A DNA stretch of 49,909 nucleotides from CADBRN01 sp050944685 (GTDB lineage Bacteria > Bacillota > Clostridia > Lachnospirales > Lachnospiraceae). Position numbers and translations under genes: made by a program. Shown here piece after piece: positions 39,607-49,254 of the stretch (its first letter is position 1; each line of letters opens with the position of its first letter). Location of the stretch: positions 1 to 49,909 of the forward strand of contig JBMNRP010000020.1 in the NCBI GenBank assembly GCA_050944685.1, read 5' to 3'. The notes under the pieces are model-generated. The model saw only the letters and a program-made list of their open reading frames with translations, did not search any database and was not told the DNA's origin.

Positions 39607-40830
39607 TTATGAGCGGTAATCCGCGTTGATGGTGACATATTCATGCGTCAGATCGCACCCCCATGCGGTCGCCTCCGCCGTTCCCTGGTGCATGTCTGCG
39701 ATGGCCGTCACCTCCGGCTCGGAGAGGATCTTCGTCGCCGTCTCCTCACAGTAGCCGGTCGACGTTCCGTTCTTCGCGATCTGGATCGTTCCGGCGGCGC
39801 TCCGGAACCACAGCTCAACCTTTTCCGGATCAAAGGGAACACCGGAGTAGCCGAGCGCGCAGAGAATCCTTCCCCAGTTGGCGTCATGGCCGCAGATGGC
39901 CGCCTTGGTCAGATTCGATGTGACGACGGATTTGGCCAGCGTCTCCGCCGACTCTTTGTCTACCGCCCCCTTCACCGTGACCTCAAAGAGAGCCGTGGCT
40001 CCCTCGCCGTCCCCGGCGATCTTTTTCGCCATCTCGGTATTGACCTCGAGAAGCGCGTCGCGGAATATCTCGTAATCTTCATTTTTCTCCGTGATTTCCG
40101 CATTGCCCGCGAGACCGTTCGCCATCAGCAGAACCGTGTCGTTGGTGGAAGTATCGCCGTCTACGGAAACCATGTTGTAGGTATCGGGGACAATCTCCGA
40201 AAGCGCGGTCTGCAGCATTTTCTGCGAGATGCACACATCCGTCGTCAAAAAAGAGAGCATGGTGCACATATTGGGATGAATCATGCCGGACCCCTTGCAC
40301 ATGCCGCCGATCGCGGCCTCTTTCCCCCCGATCCGGATTTTCTTTCCGATCTCCTTCGGCTTCGTGTCCGTCGTCATGATCGCACGGGCGGCCGTGTGCG
40401 CGGACGATTCCGCCTCCGAAAGGAGCGGGGCCAGTTTTCCGATGCCAGACCGGATCTTGTCCACCGGAATCTGTGCCCCGATGACGCCGGTTGACGCCAC
40501 CAGAACGCTGTCCTCCGGAATATTCAGAACCTCACCGGCTGCCTTCGCAGTCGCCGCGCAGCAGTCCATACCTTCTTTGCCGGTACAGGCATTTGCGATG
40601 CCGCTGTTGACCACGACCGCCCGGGAGATGCCGCTCCCGTAAACCAGCGCGTGATCCCACTTCACCGGGGCCGCCTTCACCTGATTTGTGGTAAAGGTTC
40701 CGGCCGTCCTGCAGGGCGCGGTGCTGAAAATCATCGCCATGTCATCGGATCCGTCCTTCTTTATTCCGGCGCTTCCGCCCGCTGCCCGAAAACCCTTCGG
40801 CAGTGTAACTCCCTTGAAAAAATCTCCCAT
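39607..40830 (-). CDS. argJ: Bifunctional ornithine acetyltransferase / N-acetylglutamate synthase
   Basis: 407 residues. ArgJ transfers the acetyl group from acetylornithine to glutamate, recycling it; some versions also use acetyl-CoA. It is an Ntn hydrolase that cleaves itself into two chains: the site here is MIHPNMCTML, between Cys189 and Thr190, with Thr190 as the nucleophile. The oxyanion pair is present in ASTGVIG. Because ArgJ is present, an ArgE deacetylase is not needed. GGAG precedes the ATG. Confidence 0.97.
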   Translation of the reverse strand: MGDFFKGVTLPKGFRAAGGSAGIKKDGSDDMAMIFSTAPCRTAGTFTTNQVKAAPVKWDHALVYGSGISRAVVVNSGIANACTGKEGMDCCAATAKAAGEVLNIPEDSVLVASTGVIGAQIPVDKIRSGIGKLAPLLSEAESSAHTAARAIMTTDTKPKEIGKKIRIGGKEAAIGGMCKGSGMIHPNMCTMLSFLTTDVCISQKMLQTALSEIVPDTYNMVSVDGDTSTNDTVLLMANGLAGNAEITEKNEDYEIFRDALLEVNTEMAKKIAGDGEGATALFEVTVKGAVDKESAETLAKSVVTSNLTKAAICGHDANWGRILCALGYSGVPFDPEKVELWFRSAAGTIQIAKNGTSTGYCEETATKILSEPEVTAIADMHQGTAEATAWGCDLTHEYVTINADYRS

Positions 40831-40907
40831 TTATTTTTCTCCGTTTCGTTTGATCTTCCGCGACGGACGCCGGAAACAGCCCCGCCGTTCATTTTCTCTG
40901 CTGCACA

Positions 40908-41951
40908 TCACGGGAAGACCGGCGGCATCATCAGCCCTTCGGTCTCGTCCAGACCGAACATGAGATTCATGTTCTGCACCGCCTGTCCGGCCGCTCCCTT
41001 GACCAGATTGTCCAGTGCCCCCATCACGACGACACGGTGTGTACGGGGGTCGACGCGGAATCCGATGTCCACATAGTTGCTGCCCTCGACCCATCGGGTC
41101 TCTGCCGTCACATCGTCATCGAGAAGACGGATGAAGGTCTCGTTCCCGTAATACTTCTCATACGCCGCGCGAATCGCTTCCGCGCAGAGAGACGGATCCG
41201 TGAGAGAGGCATACGCCGTCACCAGAATCCCCCGGTTCATCGGAACCAGATGCGGTGTGAAATTGATGAGAACCGGACGGCCTGCGGCATAACCCAGCTG
41301 CTCCTCGATCTCCGGCGTGTGACGGTGATTTGTCACGCCGTATGCCTTGATGTTCTCGTTCACTTCACAGAACAGGTTCTGAATCTTCGCTCCCCGTCCC
41401 GCTCCGGACGTTCCGGATTTCGCATCCACGATAATGGTGTCGGGATCAATCAGACCCTCCTTCACCAGCGGGTACAGCGAAAGAATCGAACAGGTCGTGT
41501 AGCAGCCGGGATTGGCGACGATGCGCGCCTTTTTCACGTCCTCCCGGTAGATCTCGCAAAGACCGTAGACCGCCTCTTTCACATACTGCGGCGCCCTGTG
41601 CCTGATCTTATACCACTTCTCGTAAGTCCCGACGTCCTTCAGACGGAAGTCCGCGGAAAGATCGATGATCTTTGCCTGCGAAAGGACCTCCTCGCTGACG
41701 ACCGAGGCGCAATAGCCCTGCGGGGTCGCCGTGAAAATCACGTCCGCTTCTTTCGCCAGCTCTGCGACATCATCCCCCCTGCAGACATTGTCGACGATCT
41801 GAAAGAAATTGCCATAGATCTTCGCAAAACTCTGATCCACATAGCTCCGTGAACCGTACCAGACAATTTCCACGTCATTATGTGCGAGCAATAGGCGCAC
41901 CAGTTCCGCTCCGGCGTAACCGGTCGCGCCGATGATTCCTGCCTTAATCAT
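40908..41951 (-). CDS. argC: N-acetyl-gamma-glutamyl-phosphate reductase
   Basis: 347 residues, NADPH-dependent reductase that makes N-acetylglutamate semialdehyde. GATGYAGAELVRLL is the nucleotide-binding loop, and the catalytic cysteine is Cys150 in ANPGCYTTCSI. HRHTPEIEEQLG carries the catalytic histidine region. It is the first gene of the argCJBD operon, transcribed from a good promoter at 42039-42067 and facing argG across two ArgR boxes. Confidence 0.97.
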   Translation of the reverse strand: MIKAGIIGATGYAGAELVRLLLAHNDVEIVWYGSRSYVDQSFAKIYGNFFQIVDNVCRGDDVAELAKEADVIFTATPQGYCASVVSEEVLSQAKIIDLSADFRLKDVGTYEKWYKIRHRAPQYVKEAVYGLCEIYREDVKKARIVANPGCYTTCSILSLYPLVKEGLIDPDTIIVDAKSGTSGAGRGAKIQNLFCEVNENIKAYGVTNHRHTPEIEEQLGYAAGRPVLINFTPHLVPMNRGILVTAYASLTDPSLCAEAIRAAYEKYYGNETFIRLLDDDVTAETRWVEGSNYVDIGFRVDPRTHRVVVMGALDNLVKGAAGQAVQNMNLMFGLDETEGLMMPPVFP

Positions 41952-42038
41952 TATTTCTTCTCCATTTCACCGATCGGAAACGTCCATCCGAACGGTTCTC
42001 TAAAAAAATCCCGGTGTCCGAAAATAAGTCTGTTACCT

Positions 42039-42067
42039 ATCATAATATCGTGGCGTCCCGATGTAAA
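42039..42067 (-). promoter_or_regulatory. argC operon promoter
   Basis: Minus-strand -35 TTTACA (42067-42062) and -10 TATGAT (42044-42039), 17 bases apart, about 90 bases before the argC start. The ArgR boxes lie upstream of it. Confidence 0.8.
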
Positions 42068-42121
42068 GTGGAAATGCATACAGTTTTTTCTTGATTTAAT
42101 GCGGGTTTTTATAGAAATTTA

Positions 42122-42135
42122 TGCATAATTATTCA
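42122..42135. promoter_or_regulatory. ArgR box 1
   Basis: TGCATAATTATTCA fits the ARG-box palindrome TGNATWWWWATNCA exactly. It lies in the 347-base gap between divergent argC and argG, which fits arginine repression of both operons. Confidence 0.8.
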
Positions 42136-42151
42136 TTAATATAACATTTTA

Positions 42152-42165
42152 TGCATTTTTCTTCA
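42152..42165. promoter_or_regulatory. ArgR box 2 (one mismatch)
   Basis: TGCATTTTTCTTCA matches the ARG-box pattern with one change. It starts 30 bases from the start of box 1, about three helix turns, as is usual for ArgR pairs, and ends 17 bases before the argG -35. Confidence 0.6.
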
Positions 42166-42182
42166 AAAAAATTCATTTTCAG

Positions 42183-42211
42183 TTGCACTCTCCGGCGAAA
42201 TACGGTATATT
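42183..42211 (+). promoter_or_regulatory. argG promoter
   Basis: -35 TTGCAC (42183-42188) and -10 TATATT (42206-42211), 17 bases apart, with the ArgR boxes directly upstream. Confidence 0.8.
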
Positions 42212-42298
42212 ACTTACAGTCACCGAACATCCCCGCATGCGCATCATCCGCATGCACGGCGGTTTTTGAAAAATTCAAATATTACGGAGGTTCATTTC

Positions 42299-43528
42299 AT
42301 GAGCGAAAAAGTAATTCTCGCCTATTCCGGCGGACTGGATACCACTGCTATTATTCCATGGCTGAAGGAAAATTTCGGATACGATGTGATCTGTGTCTGC
42401 ATCGACTGCGGACAGGGCGAAGAACTGGACAATCTGGATGAGAGAGCGAAAGCTTCCGGGGCGTCGAAATTATATATTGAGGATGTTACCGATGAGTTCT
42501 GCGACGACTTCATCATGCCCTGCGTGGAAGCCGGCGCGGTCTATGAGCACAGCTATCTTCTGGGAACTTCCATGGCCCGCCCCTGCATCGCGAAAAAGCT
42601 GGTGGAAATCGCCCGCAAAGAAAACGCTTCCGCGATCTGCCACGGCGCGACCGGAAAGGGCAATGACCAGATCCGCTTCGAGCTCGGCATCAAAGCGCTC
42701 GCTCCGGACCTGAAGATCATCGCTCCCTGGCGCATGCCGGATGTCTGGAAAATGAACTCCCGTGAGGAAGAGATCGAGTACTGCCGGGCGCACGGAATTG
42801 ACCTGCCCTTCTCCATGGGCAAGGGCTACAGCCGTGACCGCAATCTCTGGCACATCAGCCACGAAGGACTCGAGCTCGAAGACCCGGCCAACGAACCGAA
42901 CTACGACGAGCTGCTCGTTCTGGGCGTCACTCCCCAGAAGGCTCCGGACAGGGAGACCGAGGTGGCCATGACCTTCGAGGCCGGCATTCCAAAGAGCATC
43001 AACGGAAAAGAGATGAAGGTCTCTGATATCATCCGCGAGCTGAACAGACTCGGCGGAGAAAACGGAATCGGAATCGTGGACATTGTCGAAAACCGTGTCG
43101 TCGGAATGAAATCCCGCGGCGTCTACGAGACTCCGGGAGGCACCATCCTGATGGCCGCCCACGACCAGCTCGAAGAGCTGATCCTCGACCGCGAGACGAT
43201 GGAGATGAAGAAAAAACTCGGCAGCCAGTTCGCACAGATCGTTTACGAGGGAAAATGGTTCACCCCGCTGCGCGAGGCCATTCAGGCATTCGTCGAGTCC
43301 ACTCAGAAGTACGTCACCGGCGAGGTGAAATTCAAGCTCTACAAGGGCAATATCATCAAGGCCGGCACGACCTCACCGTACAGCCTGTACAATGCATCCC
43401 TGGCTTCCTTCACGACCGGAGATCTCTACGATCATCAGGATGCCACCGGCTTCATCACTCTCTTCGGCCTGCCGCTGAAGGTTCGCGCCATGATGATGCA
43501 GAAAGCGGAGAAGAAGCAGAACAAATAA
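42299..43528 (+). CDS. argG: Argininosuccinate synthase
   Basis: 409 residues from ATG 42299, with GGAGG eight bases before it. It joins citrulline and aspartate with ATP. The N-terminal P-loop-like LAYSGGLDTTAI and the later CHGATGKGNDQIRFE are signature segments. ArgH is not next to it; the gene is monocistronic, ending in a strong terminator at 43564-43598. Divergent from argCJBD, with shared ArgR boxes. Confidence 0.98.
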   Translation: MSEKVILAYSGGLDTTAIIPWLKENFGYDVICVCIDCGQGEELDNLDERAKASGASKLYIEDVTDEFCDDFIMPCVEAGAVYEHSYLLGTSMARPCIAKKLVEIARKENASAICHGATGKGNDQIRFELGIKALAPDLKIIAPWRMPDVWKMNSREEEIEYCRAHGIDLPFSMGKGYSRDRNLWHISHEGLELEDPANEPNYDELLVLGVTPQKAPDRETEVAMTFEAGIPKSINGKEMKVSDIIRELNRLGGENGIGIVDIVENRVVGMKSRGVYETPGGTILMAAHDQLEELILDRETMEMKKKLGSQFAQIVYEGKWFTPLREAIQAFVESTQKYVTGEVKFKLYKGNIIKAGTTSPYSLYNASLASFTTGDLYDHQDATGFITLFGLPLKVRAMMMQKAEKKQNK

Positions 43529-43563
43529 TGGTATTCTCCGGCGGCTGAATCTTATGTTCCTAT

Positions 43564-43598
43564 CCGGTGCTCCGAGAAGATCGGGGCACCGGTTTTTT
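43564..43598 (+). terminator. argG terminator
   Basis: 12-bp stem 43564-43575 with 43581-43592 (one G-U type mismatch), 5-base loop, then TTTTTT. Confidence 0.92.
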
Positions 43599-43610
43599 GG
43601 CGATACCCGG

Positions 43611-44789
43611 TTATTCTCTCGCAGCCTTAAAAATTTCGATCGCCTCGTCGTAGCCGACGGGTTTGATCTTCGTGATTTTCAGATTGCCGCCCCGGGTCGT
43701 CTCGAGAGCCAGCGCCTCAATCGCCTTCTCATCCGGATCGACTCCGAGCTCCTTCAGACTGGTCGGCATTCCGATCTCACGGAAATAGGAAACCGTCGCG
43801 TGGATGCCGGCCTCGGCCGCCCTCAGATCATCCGGCTCTGTGATGCCCCACACGTGGCGGGCGAACTGGGAGAACCTCCCCGGCTCATCCTTATAGAGAT
43901 ACTCCGCCCAGGCCTTCCAGACGGCGGAAAGAGACGCGCCATGCGCGACATCGTACATGCCGCCCAGAGCCTGTCCGAATTTATGGACGGAAAAATCCAT
44001 GTCTCTTCCGCACCCGGTCAGACCGTTGTGGGACTGGCTCGAGGCCCACATGATCTCGGCCATTGCGTCGTAATCGGTCTTGTTTTTCATGACTACCCGC
44101 CCATTGTCGATGACGGTCCGCAGCAGTCCCTCGGCAAACTCGTCCGTCAGACGACACTTCACGCCCGGAATGAAATAACGCTCCATGGTGTGCATCATGA
44201 TGTCGGTGATGCCACAGGCGATCTGGTAATCCGGGAGAGTGAAGGTCAGCTCGGGATTCATGATGGCAAATTTGCAGCGATTGATCTCCTCATTAAAGCC
44301 GCGTTTCTGTCCGTTTTCCTCGTTTGTCAGCACGGCGGAATTGCTCATCTCACTGCCTGCCGCCGAAATGGTCAGCACAGCAGCTACCGGCGTCGTCTTC
44401 GTGATTTTTACTTTTCCGGTCCAGAAATCCCAGATGGGGACGTCCGGGTTCGCAACCCCGTGCGCGACGGCCTTTGCCGTGTCAATAGAACTGCCGCCGC
44501 CGATTCCGATGATAAAATCCGCGCCGAATCTCAATGCTTTCTTCCGGGCTTCCTCGGCAAAGGAGAGGCGCGGATTCGGTTTTACCCCTCCGAGAGCTTC
44601 ATAGGCAATCCCCTCTTCTTCCAGCGACGTTTCCACACGCTCGATCAGTCCGCTGCGGACCGCACTGCCGCCGCCGTAGATCAGAAAGGCCCGCGTTCCT
44701 CCCCATTTTTTCACGTATTTTCCGGTTTCATTCTCCGTCCATTTTCCGAATACAACCTCTGTCGGTGCATACTGCGTAAAATTATTCAT
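43611..44789 (-). CDS. Iron-containing alcohol dehydrogenase (butanol dehydrogenase-like)
   Basis: 392 residues from ATG 44789, with AAGGAG seven bases before it; the open frame upstream is not needed. It belongs to the group III Fe-dependent alcohol dehydrogenases, close in look to YqhD/BdhA-type butanol dehydrogenases, which reduce aldehydes with NAD(P)H. The cofactor motif is IGGGSSIDTAKAVAHG, and the metal-binding region includes DIMMHTMERYF and VAHGASLSAVWKAW. The real substrate is not predictable. It converges with argG and shares the gap carrying the argG terminator. Confidence 0.93.
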   Translation of the reverse strand: MNNFTQYAPTEVVFGKWTENETGKYVKKWGGTRAFLIYGGGSAVRSGLIERVETSLEEEGIAYEALGGVKPNPRLSFAEEARKKALRFGADFIIGIGGGSSIDTAKAVAHGVANPDVPIWDFWTGKVKITKTTPVAAVLTISAAGSEMSNSAVLTNEENGQKRGFNEEINRCKFAIMNPELTFTLPDYQIACGITDIMMHTMERYFIPGVKCRLTDEFAEGLLRTVIDNGRVVMKNKTDYDAMAEIMWASSQSHNGLTGCGRDMDFSVHKFGQALGGMYDVAHGASLSAVWKAWAEYLYKDEPGRFSQFARHVWGITEPDDLRAAEAGIHATVSYFREIGMPTSLKELGVDPDEKAIEALALETTRGGNLKITKIKPVGYDEAIEIFKAARE

Positions 44790-44830
44790 TCCGCCTGCTC
44801 CTTTTGCTGTTAGAATCCTATGGGTAACTA

Positions 44831-45571
44831 TTATCCGTATTGTTCCTGATCTTCTGCGATTTTCTCCTTCACATCCGCAAGAAACTGTTCCCATGCATCT
44901 TCATGTTCCACGAAATATTTCGGACAGTCTTTCCCGGTGATATCGTAGTGTCGGATAATATTGTCCGCCGACACATCAAAATGGCGGCAGAGCCAGGACG
45001 TCAGATTAACCAGGGACTGGTACGTCTCATCGTTGAATTTTCCGGAGCTGTCCGGGTGACAGCACTCGATGGAAAGTGTGTCGTAGTTTCTCTTGTTGGC
45101 GGCGTAGCAGATCTCCGAGCTGGGAATGCACTGAATAATTTCGCCGTCCAGTCCGATGATGAAATGGCTGCTCGCGTGCGTCTCATGGCTGTCTTTGAGT
45201 CCCTCAAAATAATCCCGGTTTTCCTGTGCCGTCGTGCCGGGATTCGCCGTGTAGTGGATCACGATACCATTGATCTGATTCAGCTGGATCTGCGGTCTGG
45301 AATAGCGGTTCGGCGTCAGAAGCTGTACGTCTATCTCCGGTCTTCCGTCGTCCGCAGAGGATACATCCGTCCCGGAAATGCTCTTTCTCCGGATGGCAGG
45401 CAGAACGAAAACCAGAAACACCAGAAGCAGAACGGCAATCAGACAGCAAATTCCGATCGTTCTTTTCTTTTTCTTTGAACGATTTTTCTTCCGGGACCGG
45501 CCCGCCGACTTCTGCCAGTTTTTCCAGGCATCCGCCTGACCGCGCGATTTTTTTCGAACACGTTTTTTCAT
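44831..45571 (-). CDS. Membrane-anchored N-acetylmuramoyl-L-alanine amidase (Amidase_2)
   Basis: 246 residues from ATG 45571. A very basic N-terminus (about 1-36, many K and R) precedes one membrane helix (about 38-58: GICCLIAVLLLVFLVFVLP), then an extracytoplasmic zinc amidase domain. Its ligands are visible in GIVIHYTANPG and in RHYDITGKDCPKYF (His and Cys). The enzyme cuts the bond between N-acetylmuramic acid and L-alanine in peptidoglycan, so it probably acts in wall turnover or remodelling. The strongly charged cytoplasmic tail is notable. It follows guaB past a strong terminator, so it has its own promoter. Confidence 0.9.
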   Translation of the reverse strand: MKKRVRKKSRGQADAWKNWQKSAGRSRKKNRSKKKKRTIGICCLIAVLLLVFLVFVLPAIRRKSISGTDVSSADDGRPEIDVQLLTPNRYSRPQIQLNQINGIVIHYTANPGTTAQENRDYFEGLKDSHETHASSHFIIGLDGEIIQCIPSSEICYAANKRNYDTLSIECCHPDSSGKFNDETYQSLVNLTSWLCRHFDVSADNIIRHYDITGKDCPKYFVEHEDAWEQFLADVKEKIAEDQEQYG

Positions 45572-45699
45572 AGATAACAGCCAGAAACAAAGATTTCTAT
45601 CGTGAAAATGGATACTTCTCCCGCACAGAACTATCATATCATAATTTGTACCGTAAGAAAGTACGCCTGTTCTAATTATTTTCTGATTAATTTCTGAAC

Positions 45700-45728
45700 A
45701 AAAAGGCTGCCGCATCGCTGCGGCAGCC
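45700..45728 (-). terminator. guaB terminator
   Basis: Minus-strand perfect 10-bp stem (45728-45719 with 45714-45705), 4-base loop, then TTTTTG. It lies 44 bases past the guaB stop. Confidence 0.95.
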
Positions 45729-45771
45729 CGAAACACAGGATAATCTGTCTTGGCAAAAAACGAAAGAACAT

Positions 45772-47283
45772 TCAGTGCGCGTCCGAGTGATCTTTTTCTC
45801 TCCGGATAACGTCGTGTGCTCCGCCCTCGACGATACTGGTCGCGGATACAAGCGTGATCTTCGCCTTCTGCTGAAGCTCCGGAATCGTAAGGGCACCGCA
45901 GTTGCACATGGTAGAGCGGATCTTGGATGTCGTTTTATCTACATTTTCCTTCAGCGGACCGGCGTAGGGAACGTAGGAATCGACGCCCTCCTCAAAGGAA
46001 AGCTTCTGATCGCCTCCCAGGTCGTACCGCTGCCAGTTGCGGGCCCGGTTCGAGCCCTCGCCCCAGTACTCTTTGACGTAAGTGCCTCCGACGATCAGCT
46101 TGTCCGTGGGGCTCTCATCAAACCGGGCGAAATATCGGCCGAGCATGACGAAGTCGGCTCCCATTGCCAGCGCAAGCGTAATATGATGATCATAGACAAT
46201 GCCGCCGTCCGAGCAGATCGGAATATAAACTCCGGTTTCTTTATAATACTCATCTCTTGCCGCGCAGACTTCGATCAGCGCCGTGGCCTGTCCGCGGCCG
46301 ATGCCCTTCGTTTCTCTCGTGATGCAGATCGATCCTCCGCCGATGCCGACCTTGATAAAGTCAGCCCCGCATTCGGCGAGGAAACGGAAGCCGTCCCTGT
46401 CGACGACATTGCCCGCTCCGATCTTAACGGTATCCCCGTAGTTCGAGCGCACCCAGGAAAGGGTCCTCTTCTGCCACTCGGAAAATCCCTCGGAGGAATC
46501 GATGCAGAGCACGTCCGCGCCCGCATCTAGCAGGGCAGGAATACGCTCCGCGTAGTCTCTCGTGTTGATTCCGGCCCCCACGACATAGCGCTTGTGCTCA
46601 TCAAGCAGCTCGTCCGGATTTTCTTTATGTTCCTCATAGTCTTTCCGGAAAACGAAGGCGACCAGACAGCCGTTGTCGTTGATAATCGGAAGGGCGTTCA
46701 GCTTGTGTTCCCAGATGATGTCATTTGCCTCGCTCAGCGAAATTCCTTCCCTGGCAGAGACAACTTTCTCCAGAGGAGTCATGAAATCGCTGACTTTCGT
46801 GTCGGTCGTCATGCGGCTGATTCGGTAGTCACGGCTGGTGACGATGCCGACCAGTTTTCCATTTACGGTTCCGTCATCCGTGACCGCGACGGTCGAATGA
46901 CCCGTTTTCTTTTTCAGGGCCAGAATGTCACCCAGTGTCTGATCCGGGCGGACATTGGAATCACTTGGAACGAAACCGGATTTATAAGCCTTTACTCTGG
47001 CGACCATCGCCGCCTCCTGTTCAATGGTCTGAGACCCGTAGATAAAGGAAATGCCGCCGCTTTTCGCGAGTGCGATCGCAAGCCGGTCGCCGGATACGGA
47101 CTGCATGATCGCCGAGACCATCGGAATCGACAAATTCAGCGGGGACTCCTCCTCGCCCTTGCGAAATTTCACAAGCGGAGTCCTCAGTGAAACCTTTGAG
47201 GGGATGCATTCGCTTGAAGAATAACCGGGAATCAGAAGATACTCATTGAAGGTATGAGAGGGTTCATTGTAATATGTCGCCAT
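45772..47283 (-). CDS. guaB: IMP dehydrogenase
   Basis: 503 residues. It oxidises IMP to XMP with NAD, the committing step to GMP. The TIM barrel is split by a pair of CBS domains (about 110-225) that sense nucleotides. The catalytic cysteine is Cys320 in GGGSICITRE; the mobile flap region with Arg-Tyr is ARNWQRYDLGG. AGGAGA precedes the ATG. Single-gene unit with its own promoter (47384-47412) and terminator. Confidence 0.97.
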   Translation of the reverse strand: MATYYNEPSHTFNEYLLIPGYSSSECIPSKVSLRTPLVKFRKGEEESPLNLSIPMVSAIMQSVSGDRLAIALAKSGGISFIYGSQTIEQEAAMVARVKAYKSGFVPSDSNVRPDQTLGDILALKKKTGHSTVAVTDDGTVNGKLVGIVTSRDYRISRMTTDTKVSDFMTPLEKVVSAREGISLSEANDIIWEHKLNALPIINDNGCLVAFVFRKDYEEHKENPDELLDEHKRYVVGAGINTRDYAERIPALLDAGADVLCIDSSEGFSEWQKRTLSWVRSNYGDTVKIGAGNVVDRDGFRFLAECGADFIKVGIGGGSICITRETKGIGRGQATALIEVCAARDEYYKETGVYIPICSDGGIVYDHHITLALAMGADFVMLGRYFARFDESPTDKLIVGGTYVKEYWGEGSNRARNWQRYDLGGDQKLSFEEGVDSYVPYAGPLKENVDKTTSKIRSTMCNCGALTIPELQQKAKITLVSATSIVEGGAHDVIRREKDHSDAH

Positions 47284-47383
47284 GAAATTCTCCTTTACGA
47301 TAAAATTTGCGGTAAAAACAGGATTGCAGAGAAAAGACTTTACAAATCAGAACAGACGTGCAACCTTTCTGAAAGTTTCCCGT

Positions 47384-47412
47384 AGTATACCACGACAATT
47401 CCGGAATTACAA
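47384..47412 (-). promoter_or_regulatory. guaB promoter
   Basis: Minus-strand -35 TTGTAA (47412-47407) and -10 TATACT (47389-47384), 17 bases apart, about 100 bases before guaB. I see no purine riboswitch in the leader. Confidence 0.75.
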
Positions 47413-47549
47413 GACAGAAATACGTCTGTATAATGCGCACCGGACCCGCATTCTGTGCCGGTTTTCGGATCGTCTGCGGTGCTTCTGTATTTTGCTTCCC
47501 GGCGGTTTTGAAAACCCCGGAACAGCTCCGTGCGAGAGGGCACAATAAC

Positions 47550-47597
47550 AAAAAGCGGCAGACCCGCTCGCGCGCTTTGCGTGTGGCAGGTCTGCCG
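47550..47597 (-). terminator. groEL terminator
   Basis: Minus-strand stem CGGCAGACC (47597-47589) with GGTCTGCCG (47564-47556), a long GC-rich loop, then CTTTTTG. It lies 19 bases past the groEL stop. Confidence 0.9.
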
Positions 47598-47615
47598 TTT
47601 ATTATTGCCGGTTTA

Positions 47616-49232
47616 TCACATCATTCCGGGCTGAGCTGCCGGAGCGGCCGGCGCGGGCTCTTTGATGGTGGATACTGCGGTTTCTGTGGTCAGCAGGGAC
47701 GATGCGATGCTGGTCGCGTTCTGCAGTGCGCTTCTGGTTACTTTGACCGGATCAAGGATGCCGGCTTTGACCATGTCGACATACTCTTCCTTGTAGGCAT
47801 CAAATCCTACGCCGACTTTGGACTCTTTGACTTTGTTGACGATGACGGAGCCATCCAGTCCGGCGTTCTCAGCGATCTTGCGGAGCGGAGATTCCAGTGC
47901 CTTGATGATAATTCTCGCACCGGTCTTCTCATCTCCCTCAAGGCTGTTTGCAAAATCGACCAGCTCGGTGGCCGCATGTACATAGGCGGAACCGCCTCCG
48001 GCGATGATTCCCTCTTCTACAGCGGCTCTCGTCGCATTCAGAGCATCCTCCATGCGGAGCTTCGCTTCTTTCATCTCGGTCTCGGTAGCTGCGCCGACGC
48101 GGATAACCGCTACGCCGCCTGCCAGCTTCGCCAGTCTCTCCTGAAGTTTCTCTTTATCGAAATCAGAAGTAGTAACGGAAATCTGATTTCTGATCTGTCC
48201 GATACGATCTTCGATCGCTTTCTTCTCACCGCCACCATCTACGATGACGGTGCTCTCTTTCTTAACCTGTACGGATTTCGCTTTTCCGAGCTGATCCATG
48301 GTGGCATCCTTCAGCTCGTAGCCGAGCTCAGAGGAGATAACCGTACCGCCGGTCAGGATCGCGATATCCTGCAGCATGTCTTTTCTTCTGTCACCATATC
48401 CCGGAGCCTTGACCGCAACAACCTTGAAGGTTCCGCGAAGCTTGTTGACGATCAGGGTGGACAGGGCCTCGCCCTCAACATCCTCAGCGATGATCAGCAG
48501 GCTAGCACCATTCTGTACGATCTGCTCCAGCAGCGGAAGGATTTCCTGAACGTTGCTGATCTTCTTATCGGTAATCAGGATGTACGGATTCTCCAGGTTG
48601 GCTTCCATTTTCTCCATATCGGTCGCCATGTAAGCGGAAACATACCCGCGATCAAATTCCATACCTTCTACCACGTCAAGCTCGGTCTGCATGGTCTTGG
48701 ACTCTTCTACGGTAATCACACCGTCATGAGAAACCTTTTCCATCGCATCGGCAACCATCTCGCCGACCTCATCATCACCGGAAGAAACCGCCGCGACTCT
48801 GGCGATCTGAGCTTTTCCGCTGACCTTCGCGCTCATGCCTTTGATGATTTCAATCGCTTTGTCGGTAGCTTTCTTCATGCCCTTGCGAAGAACGATCGGA
48901 TTTGCGCCGGCAGCCAGGTTTCTCATGCCCTCGTGGATCATGGCCTGAGCCAGAACCGTAGCGGTGGTCGTTCCGTCACCGGCTACATCATTCGTCTTGG
49001 AAGCGGCCTCGCAGATCAGCTGCGCGCCCATATTTTCAAAACCGTCTTCCAGCTCGATCTCCTTGGCGATCGTAACACCGTCGTTCGTGATCGTCGGAGC
49101 GCCGTAGGACTTGTCGCATACGACATTTCTGCCCTTCGGTCCAAGAGTGACGCTGACGGTATCTGCCAGTTTATCTACGCCTGCCTGCAGAGCTTCTCTC
49201 GCTTCTGCACCGTATTTAATTTCCTTTGCCAT
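47616..49232 (-). CDS. groL: Chaperonin GroEL
   Basis: 538 residues. Large subunit of the ATP-driven folding chamber. Typical pieces are TLGPKGRNVV, the ATP-site GDGTTTATVLAQA, and the C-terminal PGMM tail, a short version of the GGM repeat. AGGAGG precedes the ATG, and the gene follows groES after 22 bases. Confidence 0.99.
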   Translation of the reverse strand: MAKEIKYGAEAREALQAGVDKLADTVSVTLGPKGRNVVCDKSYGAPTITNDGVTIAKEIELEDGFENMGAQLICEAASKTNDVAGDGTTTATVLAQAMIHEGMRNLAAGANPIVLRKGMKKATDKAIEIIKGMSAKVSGKAQIARVAAVSSGDDEVGEMVADAMEKVSHDGVITVEESKTMQTELDVVEGMEFDRGYVSAYMATDMEKMEANLENPYILITDKKISNVQEILPLLEQIVQNGASLLIIAEDVEGEALSTLIVNKLRGTFKVVAVKAPGYGDRRKDMLQDIAILTGGTVISSELGYELKDATMDQLGKAKSVQVKKESTVIVDGGGEKKAIEDRIGQIRNQISVTTSDFDKEKLQERLAKLAGGVAVIRVGAATETEMKEAKLRMEDALNATRAAVEEGIIAGGGSAYVHAATELVDFANSLEGDEKTGARIIIKALESPLRKIAENAGLDGSVIVNKVKESKVGVGFDAYKEEYVDMVKAGILDPVKVTRSALQNATSIASSLLTTETAVSTIKEPAPAAPAAQPGMM

Positions 49233-49254
49233 ATCAATAATCCTCCTGAAATAA

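Noticed and set aside
47284..47550. A purine riboswitch in front of guaB
   Set aside because: The leader after the promoter is about 95 bases and shows no purine-aptamer core or terminator stem.
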